Source of the DNA: Pleurocapsa sp. FMAR1
GTDB lineage: Bacteria; Cyanobacteriota; Cyanobacteriia; Cyanobacteriales; Xenococcaceae
DNA length: 64,000 nucleotides
Direction: 5' to 3'
Assembly: GCF_963665995.1 (NCBI RefSeq)
Contig: NZ_OY762512.1
Location: 992,001 to 1,056,000 of the forward strand
The position numbers and the translations under genes are program-made. Numbering within the stretch: position 1 is the stretch's first letter; the number at the start of each line of letters is the position of its first letter. Below the pieces are notes generated by a model. That model searched no databases, was not told the origin of the DNA, and saw only the letters and a list, made by a program, of their open reading frames with translations. Shown here piece after piece: positions 27,638 through 37,788 of the stretch.

Positions 27638-27642
27638 TCAAT

Positions 27643-27886
27643 AGACTTCTTGCACGAATCAAAAATATTGGTTGAGAATGAGGTCAGAGGTCAGAGGTCA
27701 GAAGTCAGCAAGGTGTAACCACCGCAGCTAGTCAGAGGTCAGGAATTTAAAACTGGTATTGAACGAGAGGGGTGCGCCTTGCAAGGCGCATACCCGCCCT
27801 CGACAATAACCTCAACGGGGGAAACCCCCGCAACGGTTTTGTCTCGCAATCGAGTTGTTGAAAAAATATATTTATGCAAGAGGTCT
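27643..27886. mobile_element. MITE-like non-autonomous element, 244 bp
   Basis: The ends are AGACTTCTTGCA (27643-27654) and TGCAAGAGGTCT (27875-27886), an inverted repeat matching at 11 of 12 positions. The element is flanked by AAT at 27640-27642 and again at 27887-27889, a 3-bp target duplication. Inside are GGTCAGA direct repeats (27682-27710), a GCGCCTTGCAAGGCGC palindrome and the CCTCAACGGGGGAAACCCCC core found elsewhere in the window. It has no coding capacity. The element at 40735-40835 has the same ends. The ANT duplication recalls ISL2-type IS5-family elements (from memory, an inference). Confidence 0.75.
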
Positions 27887-27889
27887 AAT

Positions 27890-28215
27890 TATCAATTATC
27901 GGTTATCACAGTCAAGTTAGCTTGAGGGTACGAAACATTGAAAAGTATTTTCCTGTAATGTTCTTTGAACTAGTAGACATGGGCGTAAAGAAAGTAACTA
28001 TTTATTTAATTAGAAATCCCGGTCTTATCTAACTTCCTACTTCCTACTTCCTATTCCCTACAAAGAGCGAAGCGATACTAATAGCCTTTCTGTATTAACC
28101 AATTAACCTATTGCTAATCATTTTGCCTAACTATGACAGCCTGTCTTTTGACTAGGTTGGCAACTTTTCGCTATTATTGCTCCGCAGTGAATCCACAAAC
28201 TACCCGTAAAGATAA
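27890..28215. other. Gene-free spacer with a pyrimidine tandem run
   Basis: About 325 bases between the MITE-like element and the decapeptide-repeat gene. It contains ACTTCCTACTTCCTACTTCC at about 28029, a short tandem array. No ORF with protein-like composition is seen. Confidence 0.45.
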
Positions 28216-28572
28216 ATGGCTATTGGCGAACAAGAACATTCGAGCGAAAAAAGGAAAGGAAAAAGGCAGCTGATTAAGATTGGTTATGCACCACACAATG
28301 GCATTATTACTATTGGCGTTTCTCCTCATGGCTTAATCTCGATTGGTGCAGTTCCTCACGGCTTCATTTCGATTGGACTTGTACCAATGGGTGTAGTTTC
28401 TATTGGTTTGGTTTCGATGGGTTTGCTGAGTGTAGGAAGCGTTTCGATGGGTTTGCTGAGTTTTGGCAAAAATACTATGAGTATCGTACAGCCACATGAA
28501 GGACATAATATGATGATGCCTGGCGAAGATTCCGATTCAAAAATGAAAATGCCTGCATTAAAAGAAAATTAG
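28216..28572 (+). CDS. Decapeptide-repeat protein with His/Met positions and a Met-rich tail
   Basis: 118 residues. After a charged start, residues ~24-90 form about six 10-residue units of the type IG-x-V-(P/S)-(H/M)-G-x-(I/L)-S: the first units carry His at the sixth position (SPHG, VPHG), the later ones Met (VPMG, VSMG). Such regular short repeats suggest a beta-solenoid or a membrane-lying sheet. The tail contains HEGHNMMMPGEDS and KMKMP, which could bind copper or another soft metal. A 20-base unit is repeated exactly at 28411 and 28441, showing recent repeat growth. No family known to me fits. Confidence 0.7.
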   Translation: MAIGEQEHSSEKRKGKRQLIKIGYAPHNGIITIGVSPHGLISIGAVPHGFISIGLVPMGVVSIGLVSMGLLSVGSVSMGLLSFGKNTMSIVQPHEGHNMMMPGEDSDSKMKMPALKEN

Positions 28573-28781
28573 GCGTTGTATTCTTCAAAAGTTTTCTATG
28601 AAATGATTAAAGTATTGAGCAATGCTTTTGCCTGTAATATTTTAAAAGGCTTTGACTATCGGACGTGGCGAAGTAATTGACTTGTCCACAATAAATTCAG
28701 CCTTGGTTCATGCTGTTTATCTACTGGCAATATGAGATGATAATAGTCCTTGCAACTTTTAAATACTTATAAAGCCGATCA

Positions 28782-29018
28782 ATGGAATGTGCAATTATCA
28801 GCCGTGCAGGACAAGTACTGGCTAGGGGAAAATTAATCTTGAAAGAAGAGGATGGCAAAACACGTCTAAACTTGGAAACCAGAGGTGGCAAGCTAATTGA
28901 GGGTGGATATGTTGGCGAGGATGGCGATTTGGGCGCAGCTAGTGAAGTACTATTTGAGAATTGCTTTGCTACCTGGCGGATGACAGGACTTACTCTAACT
29001 GTCACTATCAGTTCTTGA
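28782..29018 (+). CDS. Small hypothetical protein upstream of aroC
   Basis: 78 residues: MECAIISRAGQVLARGKLIL starts a strand-rich, charged protein with GGKLIEGGYVGEDGDLG and an end ATWRMTGLTLTVTISS. Composition is protein-like and the frame is clean; the antisense frame over the same bases reads less well. It is 69 bases before aroC in the same direction, so co-transcription is possible. Function unknown. Confidence 0.5.
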   Translation: MECAIISRAGQVLARGKLILKEEDGKTRLNLETRGGKLIEGGYVGEDGDLGAASEVLFENCFATWRMTGLTLTVTISS

Positions 29019-29087
29019 TATGTAGATAAAAATTAAAGGTAGAAGTTGCGATAAAATACAAGTCGCCTAAACATTAGAGCAACATTT

Positions 29088-30185
29088 ATGGGTAACACAT
29101 TCGGACATCTATTTCGCATTACAACTTATGGTGAATCTCACGGCGGAGGTGTCGGTGTGGTTATTGATGGTTGTCCTCCACTGCTAGAAATTAGTGAAGC
29201 GGAAATACAGGTAGATTTAGATCGTCGAAGACCTGGACAAAGCAAAATTACAACGCCTAGAAAAGAAAGTGATACCTGTGAAATAATATCAGGGGTGTTT
29301 GAAGGTAAGACTACAGGAACACCAATATCGATCCTGGTGCGGAATAAAGATGCGCGATCGCAAGACTATAACGAGATGGCGGTAAAATATCGTCCTTCCC
29401 ACGCAGATGCTACCTATGATGCTAAGTATGGCATCCGTAACTATCAAGGTGGTGGGCGTTCTTCAGCCAGAGAAACCATTGGTCGAGTTGCAGCAGGTGC
29501 GATCGCTAAAAAGATTCTCCAGCAGGTTGCAGGAGTAGAAATTGTCGCCTATGTTAAGCGCATTAAAGACATAGAGGCAGAAGTAGACAGCAACACCGTA
29601 ACTTTAGAACAGGTAGAAAGTAATATTGTTCGTTGTCCTAATACTGAGTGCGCGGAGATGATGATCGAGCGCATTGATTTAGCCAGAAAAGAGCAAGATT
29701 CTTTGGGTGGGGTAGTAGAATGTGTAGCGCGTCATGTACCCAAAGGTTTAGGCGATCCTGTCTTCGATAAACTAGAGGCGGATTTAGCCAAAGGTGTTAT
29801 GTCTCTTCCTGCTACTAAAGGCTTTGAAATTGGTTCGGGTTTTGCAGGCACAAACATGACGGGAAGTGAACATAATGATGAGTTTTATATCGATGAAAAT
29901 GGTGCAACTCGTACCGTTTCCAATCGTTCTGGAGGAGTTCAAGGAGGCATCTCTAACGGCGAAAATATCGTAATTAGAGTAGCTTTTAAACCGACTGCAA
30001 CTATTGGTAAAGAACAAAAAACAGTTACCAAAGGTGGTGAAGAAACCCTCTTGGCAGCTAAAGGAAGACACGATCCTTGCGTGTTACCAAGAGCAGTGCC
30101 GATGGTAGAGGCAATGGTAGCTTTAGTATTATGCGATCGCCTTTTATCTAATCAGGCGCAGTGTAAAACTTTAACTTCTAATTGA
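29088..30185 (+). CDS. aroC: Chorismate synthase
   Basis: The last enzyme of the shikimate pathway (EPSP to chorismate, reduced FMN-dependent), 365 residues. Signatures: [20 protein letters not shown] at residues 2-21, the [19 protein letters not shown] region, [33 protein letters not shown] and the C-terminal [18 protein letters not shown]. The start ATG is supported by alignment of the MGNTFG terminus. Confidence 0.97.
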   Translation: MGNTFGHLFRITTYGESHGGGVGVVIDGCPPLLEISEAEIQVDLDRRRPGQSKITTPRKESDTCEIISGVFEGKTTGTPISILVRNKDARSQDYNEMAVKYRPSHADATYDAKYGIRNYQGGGRSSARETIGRVAAGAIAKKILQQVAGVEIVAYVKRIKDIEAEVDSNTVTLEQVESNIVRCPNTECAEMMIERIDLARKEQDSLGGVVECVARHVPKGLGDPVFDKLEADLAKGVMSLPATKGFEIGSGFAGTNMTGSEHNDEFYIDENGATRTVSNRSGGVQGGISNGENIVIRVAFKPTATIGKEQKTVTKGGEETLLAAKGRHDPCVLPRAVPMVEAMVALVLCDRLLSNQAQCKTLTSN

Positions 30186-30202
30186 TTTTAAATCCATTCA
30201 CT

Positions 30203-30236
30203 AAAGCGATCGCTTTGTTTACAAGGCGATCGCTCA
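30203..30236. repeat. Paired HIP1 palindromes between convergent genes
   Basis: Two HIP1-centred palindromes, AGCGATCGCT at 30205-30214 and GGCGATCGCT at 30225-30234, 10 bases apart, lie between the stop codons of aroC and the opposing gene. They can form hairpins and may help end transcription. HIP1 (GCGATCGC) also recurs within genes throughout the window. Confidence 0.6.
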
Positions 30237-30244
30237 AATATTTA

Positions 30245-30799
30245 CTAATTAGTTGCGCTACCTACTGCACCTTTAAGGGCAGCAATACCTTGTTCTACAC
30301 TAGCCCAAAGACCCATATCAGGTTCTTGTCCAGCTAGTTCTCGTGTGCCAACAAAATAAAGCACACCTTTGAGTACTTCTTGATGAGCGCGATTTTCAAA
30401 GTTAACTTTATTTAATGGTTCTACCGCGTCTTGTAGTTCATCATCTAAAGACTGAGCAACTTTATGTATTACTAAACCAGTCATTGTTTGCTGATGTTTT
30501 AACAATTCAAACTGAAAAAATTTATCATATGTTGTCAACTCAGATCCATCCATCATCTGACCGACTTTTTCGGCGTGTTTTTGGGTAATATCGCGAGATT
30601 CTGCGGTACTACCTACTTGAGAAATAGCCTTTTCAATCGAGCTTAAGTTATCGCGATCGCTTTTCAAGATTTTTTCTAATCGTTCGCGGATAGTACTATC
30701 ATCTGTAGCTGCCATTAGCTTTTGAGCGCAATCAATAAGAACGTTTTGAAATAGTTTAAGGTCTGCAAGTTTTGTTTCTAGATTTGTTTTATCAGTCAT
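30245..30799 (-). CDS. Helical conserved hypothetical protein
   Basis: 184 residues, almost fully helical: KLADLKLFQNVLIDCAQKLM, EKILKSDRDNLSSIEKAIS, FFQFELLKHQQTMTGLVIHK and NRAHQEVLKGVLYFVGTREL. The pattern of long helices with His and Glu residues (KHAEKVGQMM, ELLKHQQ, RAHQEVL) is reminiscent of ferritin-like four-helix bundles, but a metal site cannot be established. No signal or membrane segment is seen. Convergent with aroC. Function unknown. Confidence 0.62.
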   Translation of the reverse strand: MTDKTNLETKLADLKLFQNVLIDCAQKLMAATDDSTIRERLEKILKSDRDNLSSIEKAISQVGSTAESRDITQKHAEKVGQMMDGSELTTYDKFFQFELLKHQQTMTGLVIHKVAQSLDDELQDAVEPLNKVNFENRAHQEVLKGVLYFVGTRELAGQEPDMGLWASVEQGIAALKGAVGSATN

Positions 30800-31015
30800 G
30801 GTTTTATAAATATTAATGTTGTTAGCTCTTGCAAGAACGAGAAAGCTCTTATTTCATGATCTCGTGAGATCTTAAAATTACCCTCCGTCTTTCGAGAGAT
30901 TCATCCAAAAACTTCTATTTTCAGCTAAACTCAGCGTTCGATATAATTAGGTAAAATTAATTAGAGGAAATTGCCAATATTTAGATCGTGACGCGAGTAG
31001 AGGCAATCGCTTCTA

Positions 31016-32110
31016 CTATGCAATAGGAAGACAGAAACGAAAAGTACTGCCTTTGCCCACTTCGCTTTCTACTTCAATATTACCCCCCTGTAATTCTACT
31101 AAGCGACGAGCGATCGCCAGACCAATGCCTGTTCCGCCTGAATGACTAGCACGAGAGGGATCGGCACGCCAAAAGCGTTCAAATACGTAGGGTAAATCCT
31201 CTGAAGCAATACCCACTCCTGTATCAATCACCGAAATCCACACATAACGGTTTATTCTTTCTGCCTTGACTACAATTGAGCCTGTTTGTGTATAGCGAAT
31301 GGCATTGCCTAATAAGTTGACTAAAATTTGTTCAGTGCGATCGCGATCGGCTAAAACATTAGGTATGTCTCTAGCACAATCTAGCTTTAAAGTTGGTCCT
31401 TCTTCTAATAATTGATCGGCAAAACGCTCCACTAAAGAAGTAATTAATGGGAGCAAACTAACGGATTGGGAGTCAATCGATAGGTAACCTGCTTCTGCTT
31501 TTGAAAGCTCCTGTAAATCGTGAATTAGTCTTTCTAAACGCCTAGTTTCCCTAATTAAACGTAAATAAAGTTCTGGAGTACCCTCGATTGTGCCATCGGC
31601 TAATTCTTCTAAATAACCCCGCATAACAGTTAAAGGGGTACGTAGTTCATGGGTTAAATCGCCGATCAGTTCTCGTCGTCTCTGTTCTACATCCCCTAAG
31701 CTACTTGCCATAGAGTTAAAGCTGAGGCTTAGTTGATTTAGTTCAGGTATGGAACTTTCAGGGACTCTTTCGGCTAAATCTCCTGCTGCAAATTTTTGAC
31801 TAATCTGCTTCATTTGCTTTACAGGCTGAGTAATGCGCTTAGAAAATATGTAACTTACTCCCCCAGCAGCACTTGTACCGACAATCATCGATAAAATAGC
31901 ACTACGATTCCAGGCGTTTTGAAATCCTTCCACTAAATAGGTGCGAGCCGAACGAACGGTAAATATTCCTCTTTTTTCCAGTTGCTCTAAGCGTACAACA
32001 AACATTCTGGGAGAAGAAACTTTAGCAATAATAATAAAGCTACCTAATCCCACCATCATTACCAATAAATGAGAAATAAATAAACGCGTACCTAAACTCA
32101 ATTTGGGCAT
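31016..32110 (-). CDS. Membrane sensor histidine kinase (HAMP-HisKA-HATPase), orphan
   Basis: 364 residues. Two membrane helices (about 9-29 and 71-89) flank a short external segment. HAMP follows (about 90-142, [20 protein letters not shown]), then the dimerisation domain with His154 in [10 protein letters not shown] and the ATPase domain (N box [11 protein letters not shown]1 [11 protein letters not shown] box FERFWRAD, G2 [11 protein letters not shown]). It autophosphorylates and passes phosphate to a response regulator, but none is adjacent, so the partner and signal are unknown. The upstream region has a TTTTG tandem run (32117-32142). Confidence 0.93.
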   Translation of the reverse strand: MPKLSLGTRLFISHLLVMMVGLGSFIIIAKVSSPRMFVVRLEQLEKRGIFTVRSARTYLVEGFQNAWNRSAILSMIVGTSAAGGVSYIFSKRITQPVKQMKQISQKFAAGDLAERVPESSIPELNQLSLSFNSMASSLGDVEQRRRELIGDLTHELRTPLTVMRGYLEELADGTIEGTPELYLRLIRETRRLERLIHDLQELSKAEAGYLSIDSQSVSLLPLITSLVERFADQLLEEGPTLKLDCARDIPNVLADRDRTEQILVNLLGNAIRYTQTGSIVVKAERINRYVWISVIDTGVGIASEDLPYVFERFWRADPSRASHSGGTGIGLAIARRLVELQGGNIEVESEVGKGSTFRFCLPIA

Positions 32111-32981
32111 TGCTGTTTTGTTTTATTGTTTTGTTTTGTTTTGTTCATGTTAATGTTTTTTAGCTCTTGGATTGTCGGTCAACAATATCTTTCTTCTGCC
32201 TAGAGTGAAAGAGAGATATGATACTAAATCCGATTTATAAAACCTACTTTTAAAATTAAGTATCAATCAACTGTATTTAAGACTTGAAATCAAAACACAA
32301 AAGCGATCGCACTTAATTTTTTCCTAGTAAAATGCGAAGGAATGACTTTAATTTGTCCGCACTTTTTTAGCACGACATTATGACAGAATCAATTGAGAAG
32401 ACTCGCCTTTTAGATATTGCTATTATTGGCGGAGGTCCTGGAGGTTTAAGTGCAGCTCACGCTCTAGTTAACCAAGGTTTATCCGTTGGAATCTTTGAGA
32501 GGGCAAGAGCTTTGCGTCCGATTGGGGCTGCTCTTGGATTAGCCCAACAGGGCTATCAGGCTCTATCAGATATCAATCCTCAACTTTCCACACGAGTTCG
32601 CTCCTTATCTGCTAATCCACAAAGACAACTGTTAATGCGTCCAAATGGCGAGGTTTTATTTTTAGATGAATCGCCGATGGCGGGTACTAGCTTTACTTGG
32701 GTTGGCTGGCATACCCTTCAAACCTGTTTGCGCGACTGCTTACCCGATTCAGTCCACTTGTATCTTAACCACAAGTTGATCCATTTCACTACCAGCGATG
32801 GCGCTGATAGGCTTGTCCGTCTGAAATTTCAAAACCAAAGCGAATATCTAGCCAAGGTTTTAGTCGGAGCAGATGGTTATAATTCTGCTGTACGTAATGC
32901 AACCGTACAAGATGGTAAACCATTATATACCGGCACGATGACTTGGCGAGGTATAGTGCCACGTCAAGCTATGATGCCTCT

Positions 32982-34460
32982 CAATACTTCTCGGTTAAGC
33001 ATTAAACAGAGTTAAAAATCGCCAAACTAGGTTTTTTTGAGATAACGGAGGTTTCTTGATGAATCGGTTTTTTGTTCGGAAATTTAGAACGAGTTTTCTT
33101 GACCACTCTGGGATTATTTCTGCCTTGTCTGGGAGGAATTTGTTCAGCCAGAATATCCTGAATCAACCGCGAGAAAAAAAGGGCAACTGCTCGTTTTTGA
33201 GGTCTTGAAAATCGGGAATGGCTCGTCGGATAACTTTGAGAGTACCAGTGAAACCCAAGCGTAACGGAGAAATATTTGCTTGCTCGGAAGCTTGAAACAT
33301 TAAAGAGCGAATCGCATAGTGACCCAAAAGCCAGCCATAAACTTCTTGTATCACTTCACGGGGTTTTAGAGAGCGAATCGGGGTTTTACGTCCCAAAAGA
33401 TGAGTTTTTAGCTCATCAATCGTATTCTCGATTTCCCACCGTTGATGATATTGCTGTGCCAACAATAAGGCAGGAAACAAAGCCAAGTCCATCAAGCTAG
33501 TAACCAAGCGATATGTTTTCAGTTCTCCTTCAGTCTCAATACTGTACTCAATAACCCGAACTTGAATCTTACCGAATCCTTTTTTCTTTGATTTGCAATC
33601 GGGATTAATCCAACTCAAATAAGAACCATCATCTAATACTTCCTGGTTCGGGAACTTAACGTTCTTCGGAACTCTGCCTAAATATTGACACCATATTCGC
33701 TAATGTAGCGTTGACCATTCGATAAGAATCAAATCCTCTATCCCACATTAAGAGCATCGATTTGTTGACCGAACGCAGTAATTTTAAAGCTCTGACTCTT
33801 TCTGCGATACGATAAGGACACATCAAAGCATCAGTGATTAAGTGTGTTCCTGTTTCAATAAGTAAGACTACGCGAACTTTGGGGAAACCTGCCTTTGTTC
33901 CTTTTCGGCTCCCTGGATAACCAAACACTTTGGCATTAGCTTGGCTATCTGGCACATCCAGTAATGTCCCATCTACTGCCATCACTCTAAGTCCACCCAG
34001 AAATGCCCCTGGTGTTGCCGAATTTGCCAATGGTTTGGCAATTGAATTAAATAGCTGACTCATTGCTTGACATCCTAATCTTTGTCTAGCTTCCGTAATT
34101 GATCAGGAGACAGGTGTTTTCCAAGATTGTCCTAATTTTGTCCATTGTTTATTTAATCCATTAACTAAGTTCTTCAAAACTGTCGTCATTGAATCTGATG
34201 ACCAGTAACTCATGGCAATTACTAAGCAAACTACTAAACTTGATGTCAGCTTTCTTTGACGTGACTCCAAGCTATTGGTCTTCTTCAAAGCTGCTTCAAT
34301 CATTTCTGGTTGAATGACTGTTTCTATTGCCTGAAATACTGATGAAGCTTCTAACTTCGGATTAATCAAAGAAAATTCTTTGAGCTGCAACGCCTAATAC
34401 CTAATTTTGCTAGCGATTAACTTTACTTTAGAACATTTTTGGCTTAACCGAGAAGTATTG
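32982..34460 (-). mobile_element. IS4-family insertion sequence, degenerate, with intact ends
   Basis: 1479 bp. The ends are perfect 19-bp inverted repeats: CAATACTTCTCGGTTAAGC at 32982-33000 and GCTTAACCGAGAAGTATTG at 34442-34460. A 10-bp target duplication, TGATGCCTCT, flanks the element at 32972-32981 and 34461-34470. It lies inside the monooxygenase gene, with its transposase on the minus strand. The ends and duplication are intact while the transposase is dead, so it could only move if helped in trans. Confidence 0.93.
33002..34390 (-). pseudogene. IS4-family transposase with one nonsense codon and two frameshifts
   Basis: From the ATG at 34390 the product has an IS4 N-terminal domain (AALKKTNSLESRQRKLTSSL). 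It then has DDE residues in VMAVDGTLLDVPDSQAN and LLMWDRGFDSY and a Y-x2-R-x3-E-x6-K signature in YHQRWEIENTIDELK. Lesions: an in-frame TGA at 34103-34105, a frameshift near 33690 after TLANM, and a frameshift in a poly-T run near 33172. After the last one the original frame continues to a stop at 33002-33004. About 450 residues would have been encoded. Confidence 0.9.
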
Positions 34461-35244
34461 TGATGCCTCTAGCAGAACCTTTTGATCGAGATGCGGGATT
34501 TCAAATGATAGTCGGACAGCAGAAAAACTTCTGGATTATGGATTCAGGCTCTGAACAAATCGCCTGGGGTGGTACAGCTTTACAGCCAAACTCTAATAAA
34601 AGTAAATCGGTTCTAAGCAAGGTACTTTAAGTTTTCGAGGGATGGACTCCTATTGTAGAGCAGACCATTAATGCCACCGATCCTACAAGCATTATCGAGA
34701 CTGGGGTTTTTGACAGAGAACCCGTTTCTCAATGGGGAGATGGTAAAAAAGTAACTTTATTAGGAGACGCAGCCCATCCTATTCGACCATCTCTAGGTCT
34801 TGGTACTACATTAGCCTTACAAGACGCAGTGGCTTTAGCTCAAGCTTTAAAGAAAATAGATCTTAATAACTCCACAGCCGTTGCAGCAACTTACAAGCTA
34901 CGAACGGGAAAGAATTGCCCTCACCGCTCCCCTACAAAGTAAAGCTCGCCAACAAGGTGAAGCTTCTCATGCCGATAACCAAGCCGACCTTTTGAAAGCT
35001 GGATTTGAGGCAGCACTAGCTAATCGTCGGCAACAACATTAAAATCTCCATCTTATAAATGGGTTTTTACAATCGGATTTGGTATTACCCCGTATTATAA
35101 GAAGTACAATGAAGATGGAGGCTTTAAGGTAGCCCAATCTCCGTAAGCGTCGATTGAACTAGCTTCTTTCTAATAGGTCTGGAAATTATTGCCCGTAATT
35201 GGCACTAGCCGATGAACCGATAGAAGGAAAAGCCGAACTTGCTT

Positions 35245-36957
35245 TCAAAATAAAAAATAACGCTGTGCCATTGGTAAAACTGATGCAGGTTCGCAGGTTA
35301 ATAGTTCGCCATCTGCTTTTACCTCATAGGTTTCGGGATTTACTTCTATTTCGGGGGTAGCTTCATTAAGTTTCATGTCTGCTTTAGAGATCTTGCGGGT
35401 ATTGCTAACAGCTACCGCAGGAGTTTTGATGCCAATTTGTTCGGGTATACCTGCATCTAATGCTGCTTGAGAAACAAAGGTTAAAGAAGTCGCAGCAGTT
35501 GCCCCACCAAAGCTTCCAAACATGGGACGCATATATACGGGTTGGGGAGTGGGAATACTGGCATTGGGATCGCCCATCTGCGCCCAAGCGATCGCGCCAC
35601 CTTTAATGACAATTTGCGGTTTAACCCCAAACATAGCTGGTTTCCAGAGACAAATATCTGCCAGCTTACCCTCTTCAATCGAACCGACATGATTGGCGAT
35701 GCCGTGCATGATTGCAGGATTGATCGTGTATTTAGCAATGTAGCGTTTAGCGCGAAAATTATCGGCTACTTCCTCTGTGGGGGAAGATAAAACACCTCGT
35801 TGTACCTTCATTTTGTGTGCCGTCTGCCAAGTACGAATAATGGTTTCTCCGACTCTACCCATTGCTTGAGAATCAGAGGCAATCGCGCTAAATGCACCCA
35901 AATCGTGCAGAATATCTTCGGCTGCAATTGTTTCTTTACGTATTCTTGATTCGGCAAATGCCACATCTTCGGGAATACTTTTATCCAGGTGGTGACAGAC
36001 CATCAACATATCTAGATGTTCTTCTAAGGTGTTGACGGTAAAGGGTCGAGTAGGATTGGTCGAAGAGGGTAAAACATTATTAAGGGCGCAGACTTTAATA
36101 ATGTCTGGGGCGTGTCCCCCTCCTGCACCTTCGGTATGGTAAGTATGAATAACTCGGTCTTTAAATGCTGCAATGGTATTTTCGACAAAACCTGCTTCGT
36201 TAAGGGTGTCGGTATGAATTGCTACCTGGACATCATATTCATCTGCCACACCCAAACAAGTATCGATCGCAGCGGGAGTTGTTCCCCAGTCTTCGTGGAG
36301 TTTTAATCCCATTGCACCTGCTTTAACTTGTTCTGCTAACCCTTCTGGTTTAGCACTGTTTCCTTTACCTAAAAAGCCCAAATTCATTGGGAAAGCATCG
36401 GCAGCCTGTAGCATCATGGCGATATTCCACGCGCCAGGAGTACAGGTAGTCGCATTAGTCCCAGTAGCCGGTCCCGTACCGCCACCGATCATTGTGGTTA
36501 TACCAGAGGCGATCGCCGTTTCGATTTGTTGGGGACAGATAAAGTGAATGTGGCTATCTATACCCCCTGCCGTAACAATATGTCCTTCTCCTGCAACCAC
36601 TTCGGTAGCTGGACCAATAATAATATCAACGTTATCTTGAATATAGGGATTACCCGCTTTGCCAATTTTATGTATTTTGCCGTCTTTGATACCAATGTCG
36701 GCTTTAACAATACCCCACCAGTCGAGAATTAAGGCGTTAGTAATTACCATGTCTACCGCACCATCTTCACGGGAAATTGGCGATTGCCCCATACCGTCGC
36801 GGATTACCTTACCACCACCAAACTTAACTTCGTCGCCGTAGGTAGTGTAATCTCGTTCGACTTCGATAAATAATTCTGTATCTGCCAGTCTAATGCGATC
36901 GCCTACTGTGGGGCCAAAGGTATCGGCATAAGCCCGTCGATCCATACGATAACTCAT
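35245..36957 (-). CDS. ureC: Urease alpha (catalytic) subunit
   Basis: 570 residues; hydrolyses urea to ammonia and CO2 at a dinickel site. Visible site residues: SHIHFICP (His pair, about residue 137), [11 protein letters not shown] with the carbamylated Lys (about 220), [27 protein letters not shown] and the flap VCHHLD. The C-terminal PMAQRYFLF is standard. It is the last gene of ureA-B-G-D-E-F-C, separated from ureF by 132 bases that include a tandem CTTCTGCCTT array. Confidence 0.97.
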   Translation of the reverse strand: MSYRMDRRAYADTFGPTVGDRIRLADTELFIEVERDYTTYGDEVKFGGGKVIRDGMGQSPISREDGAVDMVITNALILDWWGIVKADIGIKDGKIHKIGKAGNPYIQDNVDIIIGPATEVVAGEGHIVTAGGIDSHIHFICPQQIETAIASGITTMIGGGTGPATGTNATTCTPGAWNIAMMLQAADAFPMNLGFLGKGNSAKPEGLAEQVKAGAMGLKLHEDWGTTPAAIDTCLGVADEYDVQVAIHTDTLNEAGFVENTIAAFKDRVIHTYHTEGAGGGHAPDIIKVCALNNVLPSSTNPTRPFTVNTLEEHLDMLMVCHHLDKSIPEDVAFAESRIRKETIAAEDILHDLGAFSAIASDSQAMGRVGETIIRTWQTAHKMKVQRGVLSSPTEEVADNFRAKRYIAKYTINPAIMHGIANHVGSIEEGKLADICLWKPAMFGVKPQIVIKGGAIAWAQMGDPNASIPTPQPVYMRPMFGSFGGATAATSLTFVSQAALDAGIPEQIGIKTPAVAVSNTRKISKADMKLNEATPEIEVNPETYEVKADGELLTCEPASVLPMAQRYFLF

Positions 36958-37028
36958 AGTTTTAATTCTTCTTTATGTTTTAATTTGTTTTGGACTAGAG
37001 CTTTGCCCTTCGGGTATGAAGTATGAGA

Positions 37029-37084
37029 TATGAAGAAAGGCATTACTTCTGCCTTCTGCCTTCATACTTCTGCCTTCATACTTC
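37029..37084. repeat. CTTCTGCCTTCATA tandem array between ureF and ureC
   Basis: Between ureF and ureC the plus strand reads GCCTTCTGCCTTCATACTTC followed by two further CTTCTGCCTTCATACTTC-like units. A related ATGAAGTATGAGATATGAAG lies just before. It has no coding role and widens the only large gap in the urease operon. Confidence 0.55.
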
Positions 37085-37089
37085 GTTGA

Positions 37090-37788
37090 CTAATTAGCAA
37101 ATAATCTTTGAGCTAATTTTGAATGCTGCATTTGAGCGATGTCGATCGACGGAGTACAAGACCACATTTGCTCTAGCTTCATCGATGCAGCAGTTGACCA
37201 AACTGCCTCAATATCTGGTGCTAGCTGAAGTAAAACTTGCTGTGTTTGGATGTGTCCTACAAGACTCAAACGAATAGCTGCGCTCAAAATACTGGTAACC
37301 AAACCATGCAAAAAAGCCAATACCGCATCTCGTTCGCTCAAACTGGCGATCGCAGCAACTGCGCCAAACACAACTGGATGCAAACAGTGTATTTTCCCCG
37401 CAGCAGCCTCTCTATTGAGAATTTCTAATCGTTTATCTTGCCAAGTAGAACTAGCCACCATTAGCAAAGCTCGTCCGCTTTGACGCTGAGTTTCTCTATT
37501 TTTGGCAATCGCAGTTTGCACGAATAGTTGCCTATCGGCTTGTCTTACTGCCTCCATGTTGCCGTCTTTACTCCCGCGATGACCGTAAATGAGTGCTACT
37601 ATATCAGTCATTCCTACCTTGTTACGTAACAATAGCTGCAAAAAAATCTGCAATTCTCGTACTGACTGAATTTTGCCAGTTTGAACTAGGGTTTCTAGTC
37701 CGTGAGAGAGGGTAAAAGAACCCGTTGGGAAAAAAGAATCAGATAACTGCATCAAAGCAAGTTGTTGGGAGATCTGAGATTGAATCAT
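37090..37788 (-). CDS. ureF: Urease accessory protein UreF
   Basis: 232 residues; helical protein that forms the UreD-UreF-UreG nickel-loading complex. LMQLSDSFFPTGSFTLSHGLET is the signature start, followed by LRNKVGMTDIVALIYGH and the C-terminal ASMKLEQMWSCTPSIDIAQM. The start overlaps the ureE stop by 4 bases, showing translational coupling. Confidence 0.94.
   Translation of the reverse strand: MIQSQISQQLALMQLSDSFFPTGSFTLSHGLETLVQTGKIQSVRELQIFLQLLLRNKVGMTDIVALIYGHRGSKDGNMEAVRQADRQLFVQTAIAKNRETQRQSGRALLMVASSTWQDKRLEILNREAAAGKIHCLHPVVFGAVAAIASLSERDAVLAFLHGLVTSILSAAIRLSLVGHIQTQQVLLQLAPDIEAVWSTAASMKLEQMWSCTPSIDIAQMQHSKLAQRLFAN

Larger units (their letters stand above)
32380..35042 (+). pseudogene. 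FAD-dependent monooxygenase, broken by an IS, a stop codon and a frameshift
   Basis: The 5' part (32380-32981) encodes an FAD-binding domain with IIGGGPGGLSAAHALVNQGL, LRPIGAALGLA and VLVGADGYNSAVRN. The frame resumes after the insertion at 34471 with AEPFDRDAGFQMIVGQQKNF. It meets an in-frame TAA at 34628-34630 (probably a former CAA) and continues as VFEGWTPIVEQ and LLGDAAHPIRPSLGLGT, the second FAD motif. A frameshift at about 34905 precedes the tail ending NRRQQH. It would have encoded an enzyme of about 395 residues of the UbiH/PHBH-like class; substrate unknown. The three lesions make it inactive. Confidence 0.9.

Noticed and set aside
27682-27720. GGTCAGA direct repeats as a possible CRISPR or iteron array
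   Set aside because: Units are 7-9 bases with no spacers and lie inside the MITE-like element.
28721-29005. Minus-strand frame of 94 codons opposite the small gene at 28782
   Set aside because: Ser/Pro-rich sequence with no start signal; the plus-strand frame has better composition and lies in line with aroC.
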